A stretch of DNA of 64,000 nt from Saccharospirillum sp040881935. Its GTDB lineage: Bacteria > Pseudomonadota > Gammaproteobacteria > Pseudomonadales > Natronospirillaceae. Location: NCBI RefSeq assembly GCF_040881935.1, contig NZ_JBBECH010000075.1, positions 1 through 64,000 of the forward strand, in the 5' to 3' direction. Position numbers and translations under genes: made by a program. The notes beneath the pieces are model-generated. The model did no database searches. It worked only from the letters and a program-made list of their open reading frames with translations, and was not told the origin of the DNA. Shown piece after piece: positions 7,643 through 15,652 of the stretch (its first letter is position 1; each line of letters opens with the position of its first letter).

Positions 7643-8614
7643 ATGAAACTTAAACATTTGACAACCGCCATCGCACTATCGCTGGGCGTGACTGCCTTTG
7701 CTGCCGCAGAAGACACCGAACTGCGGTGGGGCATGCAAGCTTCTGTTTCCAGCCTGGAGTATGAGGCCGCTCAGCTGGCTGCTGATCACGTAGAAGAAGC
7801 GACCGATGGTCGTGTGGTTATTAATCTGTTCCCAGAGGGCCAGTTAGGCGATGACCGGGACATGCTGGCTCAGGTCACCTGGGGTACGCTGGACATCACC
7901 TACGCTCAGATGGGCCGTATTGGTGACTGGATCCCACGTGCTGGCGTAACCCAACTGCCCTACGTGATCCGTGACTACGATCACATCCAGGCGATCTACA
8001 ACAGTGAGTTTGGGCTGGGACTGCGCGAAGAAATGGCTCAGGACTATAACTGGCACCCGATGGCGGTCAGCTACTTTGGTACCCGTCACACCACATCGAA
8101 CCGAGCCATTAACTCGATTGATGACATGGATGGGCTGAAGTTACGTGTGCCCAACGCTCGTGCGCTGCTGGACTTCGCAAAGTATGCGGGTGCGTCACCA
8201 GCCCCAATCGCGTTTTCCGAGGTGTACCTGGCACTGCAAACCAATGCGGTAGACGGACAGGAAAACCCATTGCCGACGATCAATGCTCAGAAGTTCTATG
8301 AGGTTCAGGACTACCTGGCACTGACTGGCCATATGGCGCAGGACATTGTGACTATCGTCAGCGAAAAGACCTATCAGGGTTTGAGTGCTTCAGACCGTCG
8401 TGCCTTGCAAACGGCTTTGGATGCCGGCGCTGCTTTCATGGCAGAGGAAGTCATGGAAGGAGAGGCTGAGTTGGTCGCCTTTTTTGAATCAGAAGGCCTG
8501 ACAGTAACCCGTCCTGACCAGGGTCCTTTCCGTGAAGCGATGCAGCCTTTGTATGAAGAGTTCCAGGCGCAGATCGGTGATGACCGATTGGTAGAGAGCA
8601 TTCAGGAACTTTAA
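7643..8614 (+). CDS. siaP: TRAP transporter sialic acid-binding protein
   Basis: Periplasmic binding protein (323 residues) that captures N-acetylneuraminate for the SiaQM permease. A signal peptide ends near residue 21 (VTAFAAAE). The core follows the Haemophilus influenzae SiaP sequence closely: GTRHTTSNRAINSI and GLKLRVPNA carry the two Arg residues (148 and 168) that match the sialate carboxylate contacts, followed by AFSEVYLALQTNAVDGQENP. This identity is far closer than to generic DctP proteins, so the substrate assignment is solid. An AGAGGAAG site precedes ATG 7643. A strong stem-loop follows the stop and probably keeps expression higher than that of the permease genes. Confidence 0.96.
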   Translation: MKLKHLTTAIALSLGVTAFAAAEDTELRWGMQASVSSLEYEAAQLAADHVEEATDGRVVINLFPEGQLGDDRDMLAQVTWGTLDITYAQMGRIGDWIPRAGVTQLPYVIRDYDHIQAIYNSEFGLGLREEMAQDYNWHPMAVSYFGTRHTTSNRAINSIDDMDGLKLRVPNARALLDFAKYAGASPAPIAFSEVYLALQTNAVDGQENPLPTINAQKFYEVQDYLALTGHMAQDIVTIVSEKTYQGLSASDRRALQTALDAGAAFMAEEVMEGEAELVAFFESEGLTVTRPDQGPFREAMQPLYEEFQAQIGDDRLVESIQEL

Positions 8615-8626
8615 GTCGTGAAGCAG

Positions 8627-8652
8627 CATGGTCTGGCTTTGGCCAGGCCATG
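8627..8652 (+). other. Stem-loop between siaP and siaQ
   Basis: CATGGTCTGGC (8627-8637), loop TTTG, GCCAGGCCATG (8642-8652): an 11-bp stem with one G-T pair and no T run. It begins 13 bases after the siaP stop. It probably protects the siaP mRNA 3' end and lowers readthrough. Its position would be inside the coding region if siaQ started at GTG 8618, which favours the ATG at 8681. Confidence 0.7.
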
Positions 8653-8680
8653 TAATTTCAAGCAGTTGGATGAACGAATC

Positions 8681-9163
8681 ATGCTCAAGTACCTAAAAGA
8701 TTTTGAAGAGTCGCTGAGTATTCTGCTGCTAGCGGCTCTGCTGATTACCTTGTTTCTTCAAATATTCAGCCGGTTTGTGCTCGGAAGCCCACTGATCTGG
8801 ACGGAAGAAGTATCCCGTTACCTCTTCATATACTGCGCGCTATTGGGTATTTGCACAGTCGCCAAGTATCGTGGACATGTACGAATTGATTTCTTCGTAG
8901 GTCTATTACCTGCTGTCGCCAGAAAACTGATCGAAATGGTGTTTGATATAGCAGTGGTCGTGCTGCTCTGCTATCTGATCTATATCGGCTACAACATGAC
9001 GTTGATGCAACACCGATTGTTGATGGTCAGTTTGGATTTACCGATGTCCTGGCTCTATGGTGCTTACCCAATAGCAACCGCATTGCTGGTACTTAGACTG
9101 GTGCAACGGCTGTACCGGGACATTAAGACCTTAAAAGCCGAACCGCAATCGGGAGAATCGTAA
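8681..9163 (+). CDS. siaQ: TRAP transporter small permease, sialic acid
   Basis: The small, four-helix inner-membrane subunit (160 residues) of the sialate TRAP transporter, pairing with SiaM. The helices fall near residues 12-35, 48-65, 85-108 and 125-145; WTEEVSRYLFIY is the conserved DctQ segment between helices 1 and 2. ATG 8681 is chosen over an upstream GTG at 8618 because the latter would place the intergenic stem-loop in the coding region and gives an N-terminus not seen in the family. The last base overlaps the start of siaM (TAATG). Confidence 0.9.
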   Translation: MLKYLKDFEESLSILLLAALLITLFLQIFSRFVLGSPLIWTEEVSRYLFIYCALLGICTVAKYRGHVRIDFFVGLLPAVARKLIEMVFDIAVVVLLCYLIYIGYNMTLMQHRLLMVSLDLPMSWLYGAYPIATALLVLRLVQRLYRDIKTLKAEPQSGES

Positions 9164-10434
9164 TGTTGTGGTTATTCTTGGGCTGGCTGGCCTTGCTCTT
9201 TCTTGGGATGCCTGTGGGCTTCTCACTGATCATGGTGTCGGTGGTTTACCTTCTGACCAGTGATATCGGTATTATTTTTGTTACACAACGCATGATCTCT
9301 GGCCTGAATACCTTTCCGTTGCTGGCGGTCCCTTTTTTCGTGATGACGGGCATTGCCATGAACGCTGCCGGTGTTACGGAACGTATTTTCAACTTTGCCA
9401 AGTCGATGGTGGGCCACATTACCGGTAGTCTGGGGCACGTGAACATCATGGCCAGTTTACTGTTCTCGGGTATGTCGGGTAGTGCACTGGCTGATGCCGG
9501 AGGCCTCGGGCAGCTTGAAATAAAGTCCATGCGCGATGGAAATTATGATGATGACTTTGCCGGAGGTATTACCGCTGCGTCGTCAATCATTGGCCCGCTC
9601 GTGCCACCTTCTATACCTCTGGTGATTTATGGTGTGGTGTCAGGCTCTTCCATTGGCTCACTCTTTATCGCAGGTCTGGTGCCAGGTGTATTGTGTGCAC
9701 TCGCGTTGATGGTGATGGTCTACTACATCGCCAAAAAACGTGGTTATGCCGTAGAAGAGCGTCAACCCATGCGTATGCGCTTGTCAGCCGCAAGAAAAGC
9801 TTTTCTGCCCATTCTGACACCGGCGATCATCATTGGTGGCATTTTCTCGGGTGTATTCACCCCTACCGAAGCAGCAGTAGTAGCTGCCATTTACTCACTA
9901 TTTCTGGGCGGCTTTGTATATAAAACGATCAAGTTGCCTGATTTGATCGGCATCTTTCGTGAAACTGTCAGTACCACGGCGGTGGTTGCACTGATGGTTA
10001 TGGGTGTCACGCTCTTTGGCTATGTAGTTGCAATGGAACAACTTCCAAAACAAGTGGCCGAGTTCTTTCTGACGTTTTCGGACAGTCCATGGATGTTTCT
10101 GTTGCTGATCAACATCATGCTGATCTTTCTGGGTACCTTTATTGAGTCTCTGGCGTTGCTCCTATTGGTTGTTCCCATTCTGGTTCCCGTTGCCGTCGCA
10201 TTTGGAATAGATCCTGTTCACTTCGGGGTGATGGTGATGATGAATCTTATGATTGGGATTCTGACACCGCCCATGGGTATGGCCCTGTTTGTAGTGTCAA
10301 AGGTCGGTAATATTCCGATTCACATACTGACTCGTGGTGTTCTGCCCTTCCTTGTTCCCTTGTTTGTTGTCTTGATACTCGTTGCGGTATTTCCACAACT
10401 GACACTTTTTCTACCTAATCTTTTACTGGGATAA
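9163..10434 (+). CDS. siaM: TRAP transporter large permease, sialic acid
   Basis: The 423-residue DctM-type subunit with about 12 hydrophobic helices that carries N-acetylneuraminate with sodium across the inner membrane. Conserved family features include the N-terminal GMPVGFSL, the scissor-helix region MSGSALADAGGLGQLE with its small residues, and PSIPLVIYGVVSGSSIG. It is a separate protein here; in H. influenzae SiaQ and SiaM are fused. Coupled to siaQ by a one-base overlap and followed 5 bases later by nanA. Confidence 0.93.
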   Translation: MLWLFLGWLALLFLGMPVGFSLIMVSVVYLLTSDIGIIFVTQRMISGLNTFPLLAVPFFVMTGIAMNAAGVTERIFNFAKSMVGHITGSLGHVNIMASLLFSGMSGSALADAGGLGQLEIKSMRDGNYDDDFAGGITAASSIIGPLVPPSIPLVIYGVVSGSSIGSLFIAGLVPGVLCALALMVMVYYIAKKRGYAVEERQPMRMRLSAARKAFLPILTPAIIIGGIFSGVFTPTEAAVVAAIYSLFLGGFVYKTIKLPDLIGIFRETVSTTAVVALMVMGVTLFGYVVAMEQLPKQVAEFFLTFSDSPWMFLLLINIMLIFLGTFIESLALLLLVVPILVPVAVAFGIDPVHFGVMVMMNLMIGILTPPMGMALFVVSKVGNIPIHILTRGVLPFLVPLFVVLILVAVFPQLTLFLPNLLLG

Positions 10435-10439
10435 CTGCT

Positions 10440-11315
10440 ATGTATGATGCCAAAGGCATAATAATTCCGTTGATAACGCCCTATGACGATGAAGGACGCC
10501 CGTCTGAATCAGCCACCGAGGCTTTGATTGAGCACTTCCTCGATAGTGGTATTAAGAGTTTTTATATCGGGGGTAGCTCCGGCGAGTGCTATCTTCAAAC
10601 CCAGGAAGAGCGGCTTTCATTCCTGGAGACGGTCGCTCGTGTCAATAACGGCCGTGCACAGCTGATGGCTCATGTCGGAGCGATCAGTACGCCTAACACC
10701 ATCGAGCTCGCCCGAAAGGCGGAAGAGGTGGGTTATGACGCGATATCATCGACACCACCGTTCTACTATGGGTTTACCAAGCCACAGATCCTGAGTTTCT
10801 ACCGTGATATTACTGAAGCGGTTAACTTACCAATGGTTGTATATAACGCGGCGGCGGTAACCGGTGTCGATTTCAGCCTTGACGAGTTGGCTGAAATGCT
10901 GTCCTGGGAAAAGGTGATCGGACTTAAGCATACGACAACTAACATGACGGTTATCGAACGATTGAAGTTGCGCTGTCCCGATAAGCTGATTTACCACGGT
11001 GAAGATTACATGTTGGTCAGTGGCGCTGTGATGGGTGCTGACGGTGGTATTGGGTCTACTTACAACGTTATGCCCAAGCGGTATCTAAAGTTGTGGGATG
11101 CAGTTGAGAAGGGCGACTTTCTTGCCGCAAGAAAGGAGCAGCACGAAATCAACAATATTATCGACGTTTTGCTCAAGCCAGGCTTCCTGGCTGGTATAAA
11201 GGGTATGTTGACCCTTCAGGGTTTTAAGGTGGGTCAACCCAGAAAACCTTTTACCTGGTTATCTGACAAAGACTGGGATCTGTTGAAGAAAACCAAGGAA
11301 GCCTATCAGCTTTAA
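10440..11315 (+). CDS. nanA: N-acetylneuraminate lyase
   Basis: Splits N-acetylneuraminate into ManNAc and pyruvate in the cytoplasm. A 291-residue class I aldolase of the DHDPS/NAL family: the carboxylate-binding GGSSGE (44-49), the catalytic Tyr 135 in VVYNAAA, the Schiff-base Lys 163 in GLKHT, and the sugar-binding stretch GSTYN (206-210) that is typical for sialate lyases rather than dihydrodipicolinate synthases. Placement directly after the sialic acid permease and upstream of nagAB agrees. A terminator hairpin follows the stop. Confidence 0.95.
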   Translation: MYDAKGIIIPLITPYDDEGRPSESATEALIEHFLDSGIKSFYIGGSSGECYLQTQEERLSFLETVARVNNGRAQLMAHVGAISTPNTIELARKAEEVGYDAISSTPPFYYGFTKPQILSFYRDITEAVNLPMVVYNAAAVTGVDFSLDELAEMLSWEKVIGLKHTTTNMTVIERLKLRCPDKLIYHGEDYMLVSGAVMGADGGIGSTYNVMPKRYLKLWDAVEKGDFLAARKEQHEINNIIDVLLKPGFLAGIKGMLTLQGFKVGQPRKPFTWLSDKDWDLLKKTKEAYQL

Positions 11316-11336
11316 CGCTTGGTGGTTGTAATCTAT

Positions 11337-11360
11337 AGGGGCCTTAGCCCCTCTTGTTTT
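11337..11360 (+). terminator. Terminator after nanA
   Basis: AGGGGC (11337-11342), loop CTTA, GCCCCT (11347-11352), then CTTGTTTT. A classic intrinsic terminator 22 bases after the nanA stop, which separates the nan operon from nagAB. Confidence 0.8.
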
Positions 11361-11497
11361 ATCTGTTTAATACTTTCTGGTACCCAAGAGCCATTCAGAG
11401 TCGGTACTGACCAATACATCAAAGAACGTCGGCGAGACTCGGCAGAATAGAAACTGAGTACTCCCGGTATCGATGGCCAATAGGTGTAGGAGTATCC

Positions 11498-12664
11498 ATG
11501 TTCACAGCACTGGTCGCACCGGAGTTGTTTGACGGTAACGAAATTCACGGTCCTAAAGCCGTGCTAATGGAAAGCGGTCGCATTATTGGATTGGTCAATC
11601 CTAATGAGGTTCCTTCCCATTTTCAAAGTACAGTGTGTGATACCGGCATGTTGGCGCCAGGCCTGATTGACTTACAGGTAAACGGCGGGGGCGGTGTGCT
11701 GCTTAACAATCAACCCGATACCCGGGCTTTACAACAGATGGCTTCCGGCCATGCTTCAGTGGGTGTTTCACGCATTTTGCCAACCGTGATCTCAGATACT
11801 CCGGAAGTGGCCCGTAAGGTAATTGATGCAGTAGTACCAATGGTTTCTGATCCGCACAGCGGGGTGCTGGGGGTACATCTGGAAGGCCCTTTTTTCAGTA
11901 CTGCAAAAAGCGGTGTACATCGGCTGGATGCCTTACGCCAAATTGCGAATGACGATTGGTCCTGGCTGAGAGCTGCATCCGCCGTTCCTGCCATTGTCAC
12001 ACTGGCCCCCGAATGTGTTACCCAGGATGACATCAGGAAGCTTGTCGACCTGGGCCTGCGATTGAGTGCCGGACACACGGATGCTGACTATGAGACCGTC
12101 TGTTCGGCGATCAATGCTGGGCTTAACGGATTCACCCATTTGTTCAATGCCATGAGCGCCCACAATGGTAGAGCGCCTGGCGTTGTGGGGGCTGCGTTGA
12201 CCCGGAATGAAACCTGGTGTGGGCTAATTGCTGATGGCATTCACGTTCACCCGGCATCCATTCAGCTAGCCCTTTCGGCCAAGCCAGTCGGAAAGGTCTA
12301 TCTGGTCAGTGATGCGATGGCAACAGTGGGCACTCAAGACAAGCGCTTCGAGCTTTATGGCGAACCCATTGAGGAAGTAAATGGCCGTTTGCAGAATAGT
12401 CAGGGACGGTTGGCGGGCAGTGCCATATCCCTCGTCGATGCAGTTCAATATGTTTATCGGGCACAGGATGTTTCATTAACGGAGTCCATTGCAATGGCAA
12501 GCCGATATCCTGCTGAGTATTTGAGAGTAGCTGATCAGTTTGGTTCGATCAGGCCAGGCTACTGGGCCGACTTTTCCTGGTGGGGGAGTGACGCATCATT
12601 GAAAGGGGCTTGGCGTGCTGGCCAACCGCTTGAGCTGTTTGCAAATGGAGGTCCATCTTTGTGA
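11498..12664 (+). CDS. nagA: N-acetylglucosamine-6-phosphate deacetylase
   Basis: Removes acetate from GlcNAc-6-phosphate to give glucosamine-6-phosphate. A 388-residue amidohydrolase: the metal ligand Glu lies in HLEGPF, followed by the His-bearing segments LSAGHTDADY and FTHLFNAMS and the catalytic Asp in LVSDAMATVG. The first metal motif (HxH) typical of many amidohydrolases is LQVNGGGGV here, as in other NagA. GGAG lies 6 bases before ATG 11498. It follows the nanA terminator, so it has its own promoter in 11361-11480, and overlaps nagB by 4 bases. Confidence 0.95.
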   Translation: MFTALVAPELFDGNEIHGPKAVLMESGRIIGLVNPNEVPSHFQSTVCDTGMLAPGLIDLQVNGGGGVLLNNQPDTRALQQMASGHASVGVSRILPTVISDTPEVARKVIDAVVPMVSDPHSGVLGVHLEGPFFSTAKSGVHRLDALRQIANDDWSWLRAASAVPAIVTLAPECVTQDDIRKLVDLGLRLSAGHTDADYETVCSAINAGLNGFTHLFNAMSAHNGRAPGVVGAALTRNETWCGLIADGIHVHPASIQLALSAKPVGKVYLVSDAMATVGTQDKRFELYGEPIEEVNGRLQNSQGRLAGSAISLVDAVQYVYRAQDVSLTESIAMASRYPAEYLRVADQFGSIRPGYWADFSWWGSDASLKGAWRAGQPLELFANGGPSL

Positions 12665-13467
12665 AGATTGTGATACTGGAAACACCAGAGCATGTGGCGC
12701 AGTACGGTGCTGAGCTTATTTCAAAACAGCTTGCGTCTAAACCGGCTTCAGTGCTCGGGCTTGCAACAGGGTCAACTCCAGTGGCTCTATACAATGAACT
12801 GATAGCTCGATGTCGCACTAGTGAAGTGAGTTTTTCCCAGGCTACTACCTTTAATTTGGATGAGTATCTGGGTTTGGATGCGCAGCACCCCCAAAGCTAC
12901 CGCTATTTTATGGATAAGCATTTGTTCAATCAGGTAAATATCGATCCTGCCAACACCTATGTACCAAATGGAACGTCTGCAGATCCGATCGCTGAATGCG
13001 AAGCCTATGAGCTAAAACTGGAAAAGGCGGGTGGGGTCGACTTGCAACTACTGGGTCTGGGTCACAACGGTCATATTGGATTCAACGAGCCGACCTCTAG
13101 CCTGGGCTCAAGAACTCGTATCAAGACTTTGACACCTGAGACAATCAAAGCTAATCAGCGATTCTTTAGTGAGGGAGAGTTCCAACCTACTCTGGCAATT
13201 ACAATGGGGATAGGAACGATCATGGAGTCCAAACAAGTCGTGCTATTGGCGACCGGCGCAGCAAAATCGGATGCCGTGGTGGAAATGATTGAGGGACCTA
13301 TTGCTGCCAGGTGTCCTGCATCAATATTGCAGCTGCATCCAAAGGTAACGGTCATTCTGGACCGTGCTGCATCTCAAGGGCTTGAGAATAGTTGTTTCTA
13401 TGAGTTGACTGAAGCCAGGAATCAGGAATTGTTGCATCACCGACAAAGTAGGTCTCAAAGTCGTTGA
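12661..13467 (+). CDS. nagB: Glucosamine-6-phosphate deaminase
   Basis: Converts glucosamine-6-phosphate to fructose-6-phosphate and ammonia, the entry point into glycolysis. The 268-residue protein has the phosphate loop LATGSTPV, the catalytic Asp region TTFNLDEYLGL and the signature LLGLGHNGHIGFNEP. It starts at GTG 12661, overlapping the nagA stop (GTGA), with GGAGGT about 8 bases upstream inside nagA, so translation is coupled. Last gene of the sialic acid island; a weak GAAGTT/AACTTC repeat follows the stop. Confidence 0.95.
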   Translation: MKIVILETPEHVAQYGAELISKQLASKPASVLGLATGSTPVALYNELIARCRTSEVSFSQATTFNLDEYLGLDAQHPQSYRYFMDKHLFNQVNIDPANTYVPNGTSADPIAECEAYELKLEKAGGVDLQLLGLGHNGHIGFNEPTSSLGSRTRIKTLTPETIKANQRFFSEGEFQPTLAITMGIGTIMESKQVVLLATGAAKSDAVVEMIEGPIAARCPASILQLHPKVTVILDRAASQGLENSCFYELTEARNQELLHHRQSRSQSR

Positions 13468-13726
13468 GAAGTTTTTTCTAACTTCAGTTAAGAGACAGGT
13501 TTTCGACAAAATGCCAAGCGCGTTCCAAGGTCGAGCCAGTGCCGCGCAGCGGTCAGTTTCAGGGTTGCACTCGCGCCGATCCACTCGGCCACACTGGACA
13601 GACTGCAATGGTAGACAGGTATCCAACTTAGTCGCCAGTAAGGGCAACCTGTGTACCGGCCGAGGCATCGGTGAACTCAGGTTCACAAAGTATGCCGTTC
13701 TCGATAAAGCCTTGATGATGTCGAGA
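13468..13726. other. Gap between nagB and CoA-transferase, possible relic
   Basis: No convincing gene. On the minus strand one frame is open for about 55 codons and ends at TAA 13490; its last 37 codons (from 13601) read as a plausible protein tail with the segment LTAARHWLDLGTRLAFC. It has no start or ribosome site, so it is at best a relic. I can see no clear terminator for the two convergent units. Confidence 0.3.
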
Positions 13727-14890
13727 TCAGATCAAGCCCAACTCAGTCAGTATTTCGTTTGTGTGTTCACCTAACTGAGGCGGTGCAGTGCTGACGCCAG
13801 GGCCATCGTGCTCGAACTTGAACCCGGCGTTCAGGATGGTCGCCCGGTCTATTGCCGCACCGTTCACGGGGATGTCCAGGTGTAGGCCACGATCTTTTAA
13901 TTGATCAAGATGCAACGCATCGTCAACAGAACGAACTGCGCCGGCGGGAACACCTGCATCGCACAACCGCTTTTCCCAGTCCATAGCCGAACGGGTTTTG
14001 AACGTTTTGGTCAGTTCATTCTGCAGTTCAACGTCGTGTTCCATGCGCGAGTCAGGGTCTTTGAACCGGGTATCCGCAAGTAAATCCGGCCGCTCCATGG
14101 CATGGCACAATCGCTCATACTGGTTTTGTTGCACGGCACCTATGGTCAGCGGCATGTCGAGGGTGTCGAAGGTGTCTGCCGTCGGTGCCCGTGAAAACCC
14201 ACGGTTACCGGTACGCTCGGGTTGGGTTCCGGAAATCATTAGGGGGGCGAATACCGAGGCCATCATCACCATGGAGGCGTCCAGCATCGACATGTCGATA
14301 AACTGCCCCTTTTTGTCCGGGTCACGCTCGCGTTGAATGTACGCGGATTGAATCGCAAAGGCTGCCAGCAGTGCACTGTAAGTATCTACGATCGGGAAGC
14401 CGATGCGCATCGCGTCGCTGTCGGCTTCGCCGGAAAGACTCATCAAGCCGGAGACACTTTGAATGATCTGGTCAATGGCCGGGTAATCCCGCATCGGCCC
14501 TTCCTGTCCGTACCCAGAGACCGAGCAGAAGATCAGTCCCGGATGACGTTCCCGCAGGGTGTTGTATCCCAGCCCCAATCGGCTGATGACACCGGGTCTG
14601 AAGTTTTCGACCAGAATGTCACTGCTGTCTATTAATTTCAGGGCTGCTTCACGGCCAAAATCAGACTTGAGATCCAGTACGACTGACTTTTTACCGGCAT
14701 TGGTGGAAATGAAGGGTTCTGACATGCCGCGCAATTCCCGTCGCTGGGTATAGTTGCGCAGCACATCGCCGCCAGGGGGCTCGACTTTGATGACTTCGGC
14801 TCCCAGCAGACTGAGAAAGTGCGTGGCGAGTGGCCCGGCAATCACATGGGAGAAGTCGGCGATACGCACGCCCGCTAGTGGTTTTGCCAT
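13727..14890 (-). CDS. Family III CoA-transferase (CaiB/BaiF type)
   Basis: A 387-residue enzyme that moves CoA between carboxylic acids. N-terminal CoA-binding region with VIKVEPPGGD, then ENFRPGVISRLGLGYNTLRERHPGLIFCSVSGYGQ, all standard in the family. The catalytic Asp that forms the acyl anhydride is kept, in the segment GFPIVDTYSALLAAFAIQSA. It is transcribed away from the marR gene's promoter region on the same strand; a perfect MarR-type palindrome lies 24 bases before its ATG. It probably activates the substrate, or an intermediate, of this island. Exact acids unknown. Confidence 0.88.
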   Translation of the reverse strand: MAKPLAGVRIADFSHVIAGPLATHFLSLLGAEVIKVEPPGGDVLRNYTQRRELRGMSEPFISTNAGKKSVVLDLKSDFGREAALKLIDSSDILVENFRPGVISRLGLGYNTLRERHPGLIFCSVSGYGQEGPMRDYPAIDQIIQSVSGLMSLSGEADSDAMRIGFPIVDTYSALLAAFAIQSAYIQRERDPDKKGQFIDMSMLDASMVMMASVFAPLMISGTQPERTGNRGFSRAPTADTFDTLDMPLTIGAVQQNQYERLCHAMERPDLLADTRFKDPDSRMEHDVELQNELTKTFKTRSAMDWEKRLCDAGVPAGAVRSVDDALHLDQLKDRGLHLDIPVNGAAIDRATILNAGFKFEHDGPGVSTAPPQLGEHTNEILTELGLI

Positions 14891-14913
14891 GAGGTCAATC
14901 CAACGGTAGTTGA

Positions 14914-14940
14914 TTAATAGTTAATAAAGTTAACTATTAA
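14914..14940. promoter_or_regulatory. MarR operator 1
   Basis: Perfect palindrome: TTAATAGTTAA, spacer TAAAG, TTAACTATTAA (11-bp arms). It lies 24 bases upstream of the minus-strand CoA-transferase. The core ATAGTTAA-N5-TTAACTAT recurs at 15606 and 18088. Confidence 0.75.
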
Positions 14941-14981
14941 TAGGGCCGCCGTCAACCTGGGCGGGAATGAAATGACAAATT

Positions 14982-15491
14982 TCACAGATTGGTTTTACTG
15001 TCTGCTTCGCGAGACCGTTCGGCCAGATGCATGCACAGCCGGTTCATCATGTCGAAAAAATCGGTCTGCTCCCGGTCAGAAAAAACAGCCATAAGCGCTT
15101 CACGCTGTGATTCCATCCGTTGGCGCATGGCGTCGCGGCGCTTCTCCCCAGCTTTGGTTAGTTTAAGGGCATTGTAGCGTTTGTCGGTCTTTACCCGTTC
15201 ACGTTTAACCAGGCCTTTGTCTTCCATCGCCCGCACAATTTTTGTCACCGCTGGCTTTTTGAGCACCGTGGCTGCCGCCAGGTCGTTCTGCGATATCCCC
15301 GGGTTTATGCCGATAAGGTTGGTGATGGCGATTTCGCCGGGTTCGACGTCCAGCTCCTGATAGGCATTGGCGGTTTCATTGCGAATGTATGAGCGAAGCA
15401 CTCTTGACAGAAATGGCAGATCTCTCGCCAGGTAATCCAGTTCAAGTTGTCCGTTGCCTGAAGGCGTCGGGATGTCGGGAATATCAGTCAT
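14982..15491 (-). CDS. MarR-family transcriptional regulator
   Basis: A 169-residue winged helix-turn-helix regulator: recognition region ISQNDLAAATVLKKPAVTKIVRAMEDKGLVKRE, wing VKTDKRYNALKLTKAG, and flanking dimerisation helices. MarR proteins usually repress aromatic or hydroxy-acid catabolic genes and are released by the substrate or its CoA ester. Four matching palindromes lie in front of this gene itself, in front of the divergent dehydratase-like operon, inside that operon, and in front of the neighbouring CoA-transferase, so it very probably controls the whole block 13727-25861 and itself. The ligand is unknown. Confidence 0.9.
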   Translation of the reverse strand: MTDIPDIPTPSGNGQLELDYLARDLPFLSRVLRSYIRNETANAYQELDVEPGEIAITNLIGINPGISQNDLAAATVLKKPAVTKIVRAMEDKGLVKRERVKTDKRYNALKLTKAGEKRRDAMRQRMESQREALMAVFSDREQTDFFDMMNRLCMHLAERSREADSKTNL

Positions 15492-15492
15492 G

Positions 15493-15513
15493 TTGGTTAA
15501 TTCCGTTAATTAA
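15493..15513. promoter_or_regulatory. MarR operator 2 (autoregulatory)
   Basis: TTGGTTAA, TTCCG, TTAATTAA: same 8-5-8 spacing as the other boxes but less perfect outer bases. It abuts the marR start codon (ATG at 15491), fitting weaker autorepression. Confidence 0.55.
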
Positions 15514-15605
15514 GCGGTGAATTTGCCATGTAAGAACTCAATGTCAAGTGGCGCTTATGGCCGAGGAACCGGGATAACCAATAAGTTTGACAAGGTTCGG
15601 TCGAT

Positions 15606-15626
15606 ATAGTTAACTAAATTAACTAT
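15606..15626. promoter_or_regulatory. MarR operator 3
   Basis: ATAGTTAA, CTAAA, TTAACTAT: perfect arms, 27 bases before the first dehydratase-like gene. Confidence 0.75.
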
Positions 15627-15652
15627 TAAACACCATACTCTGGAGGTGCAGT

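Noticed and set aside
8618..8680. GTG start for siaQ
   Set aside because: The strong stem-loop 8627-8652 would be inside the gene, no ribosome site is present, and the ATG at 8681 gives the normal DctQ N-terminus.
13468..13485. GAAGTT/AACTTC repeat as nagB terminator
   Set aside because: Only a 6-bp AT-rich stem and the T run lies in the loop, not after the stem.
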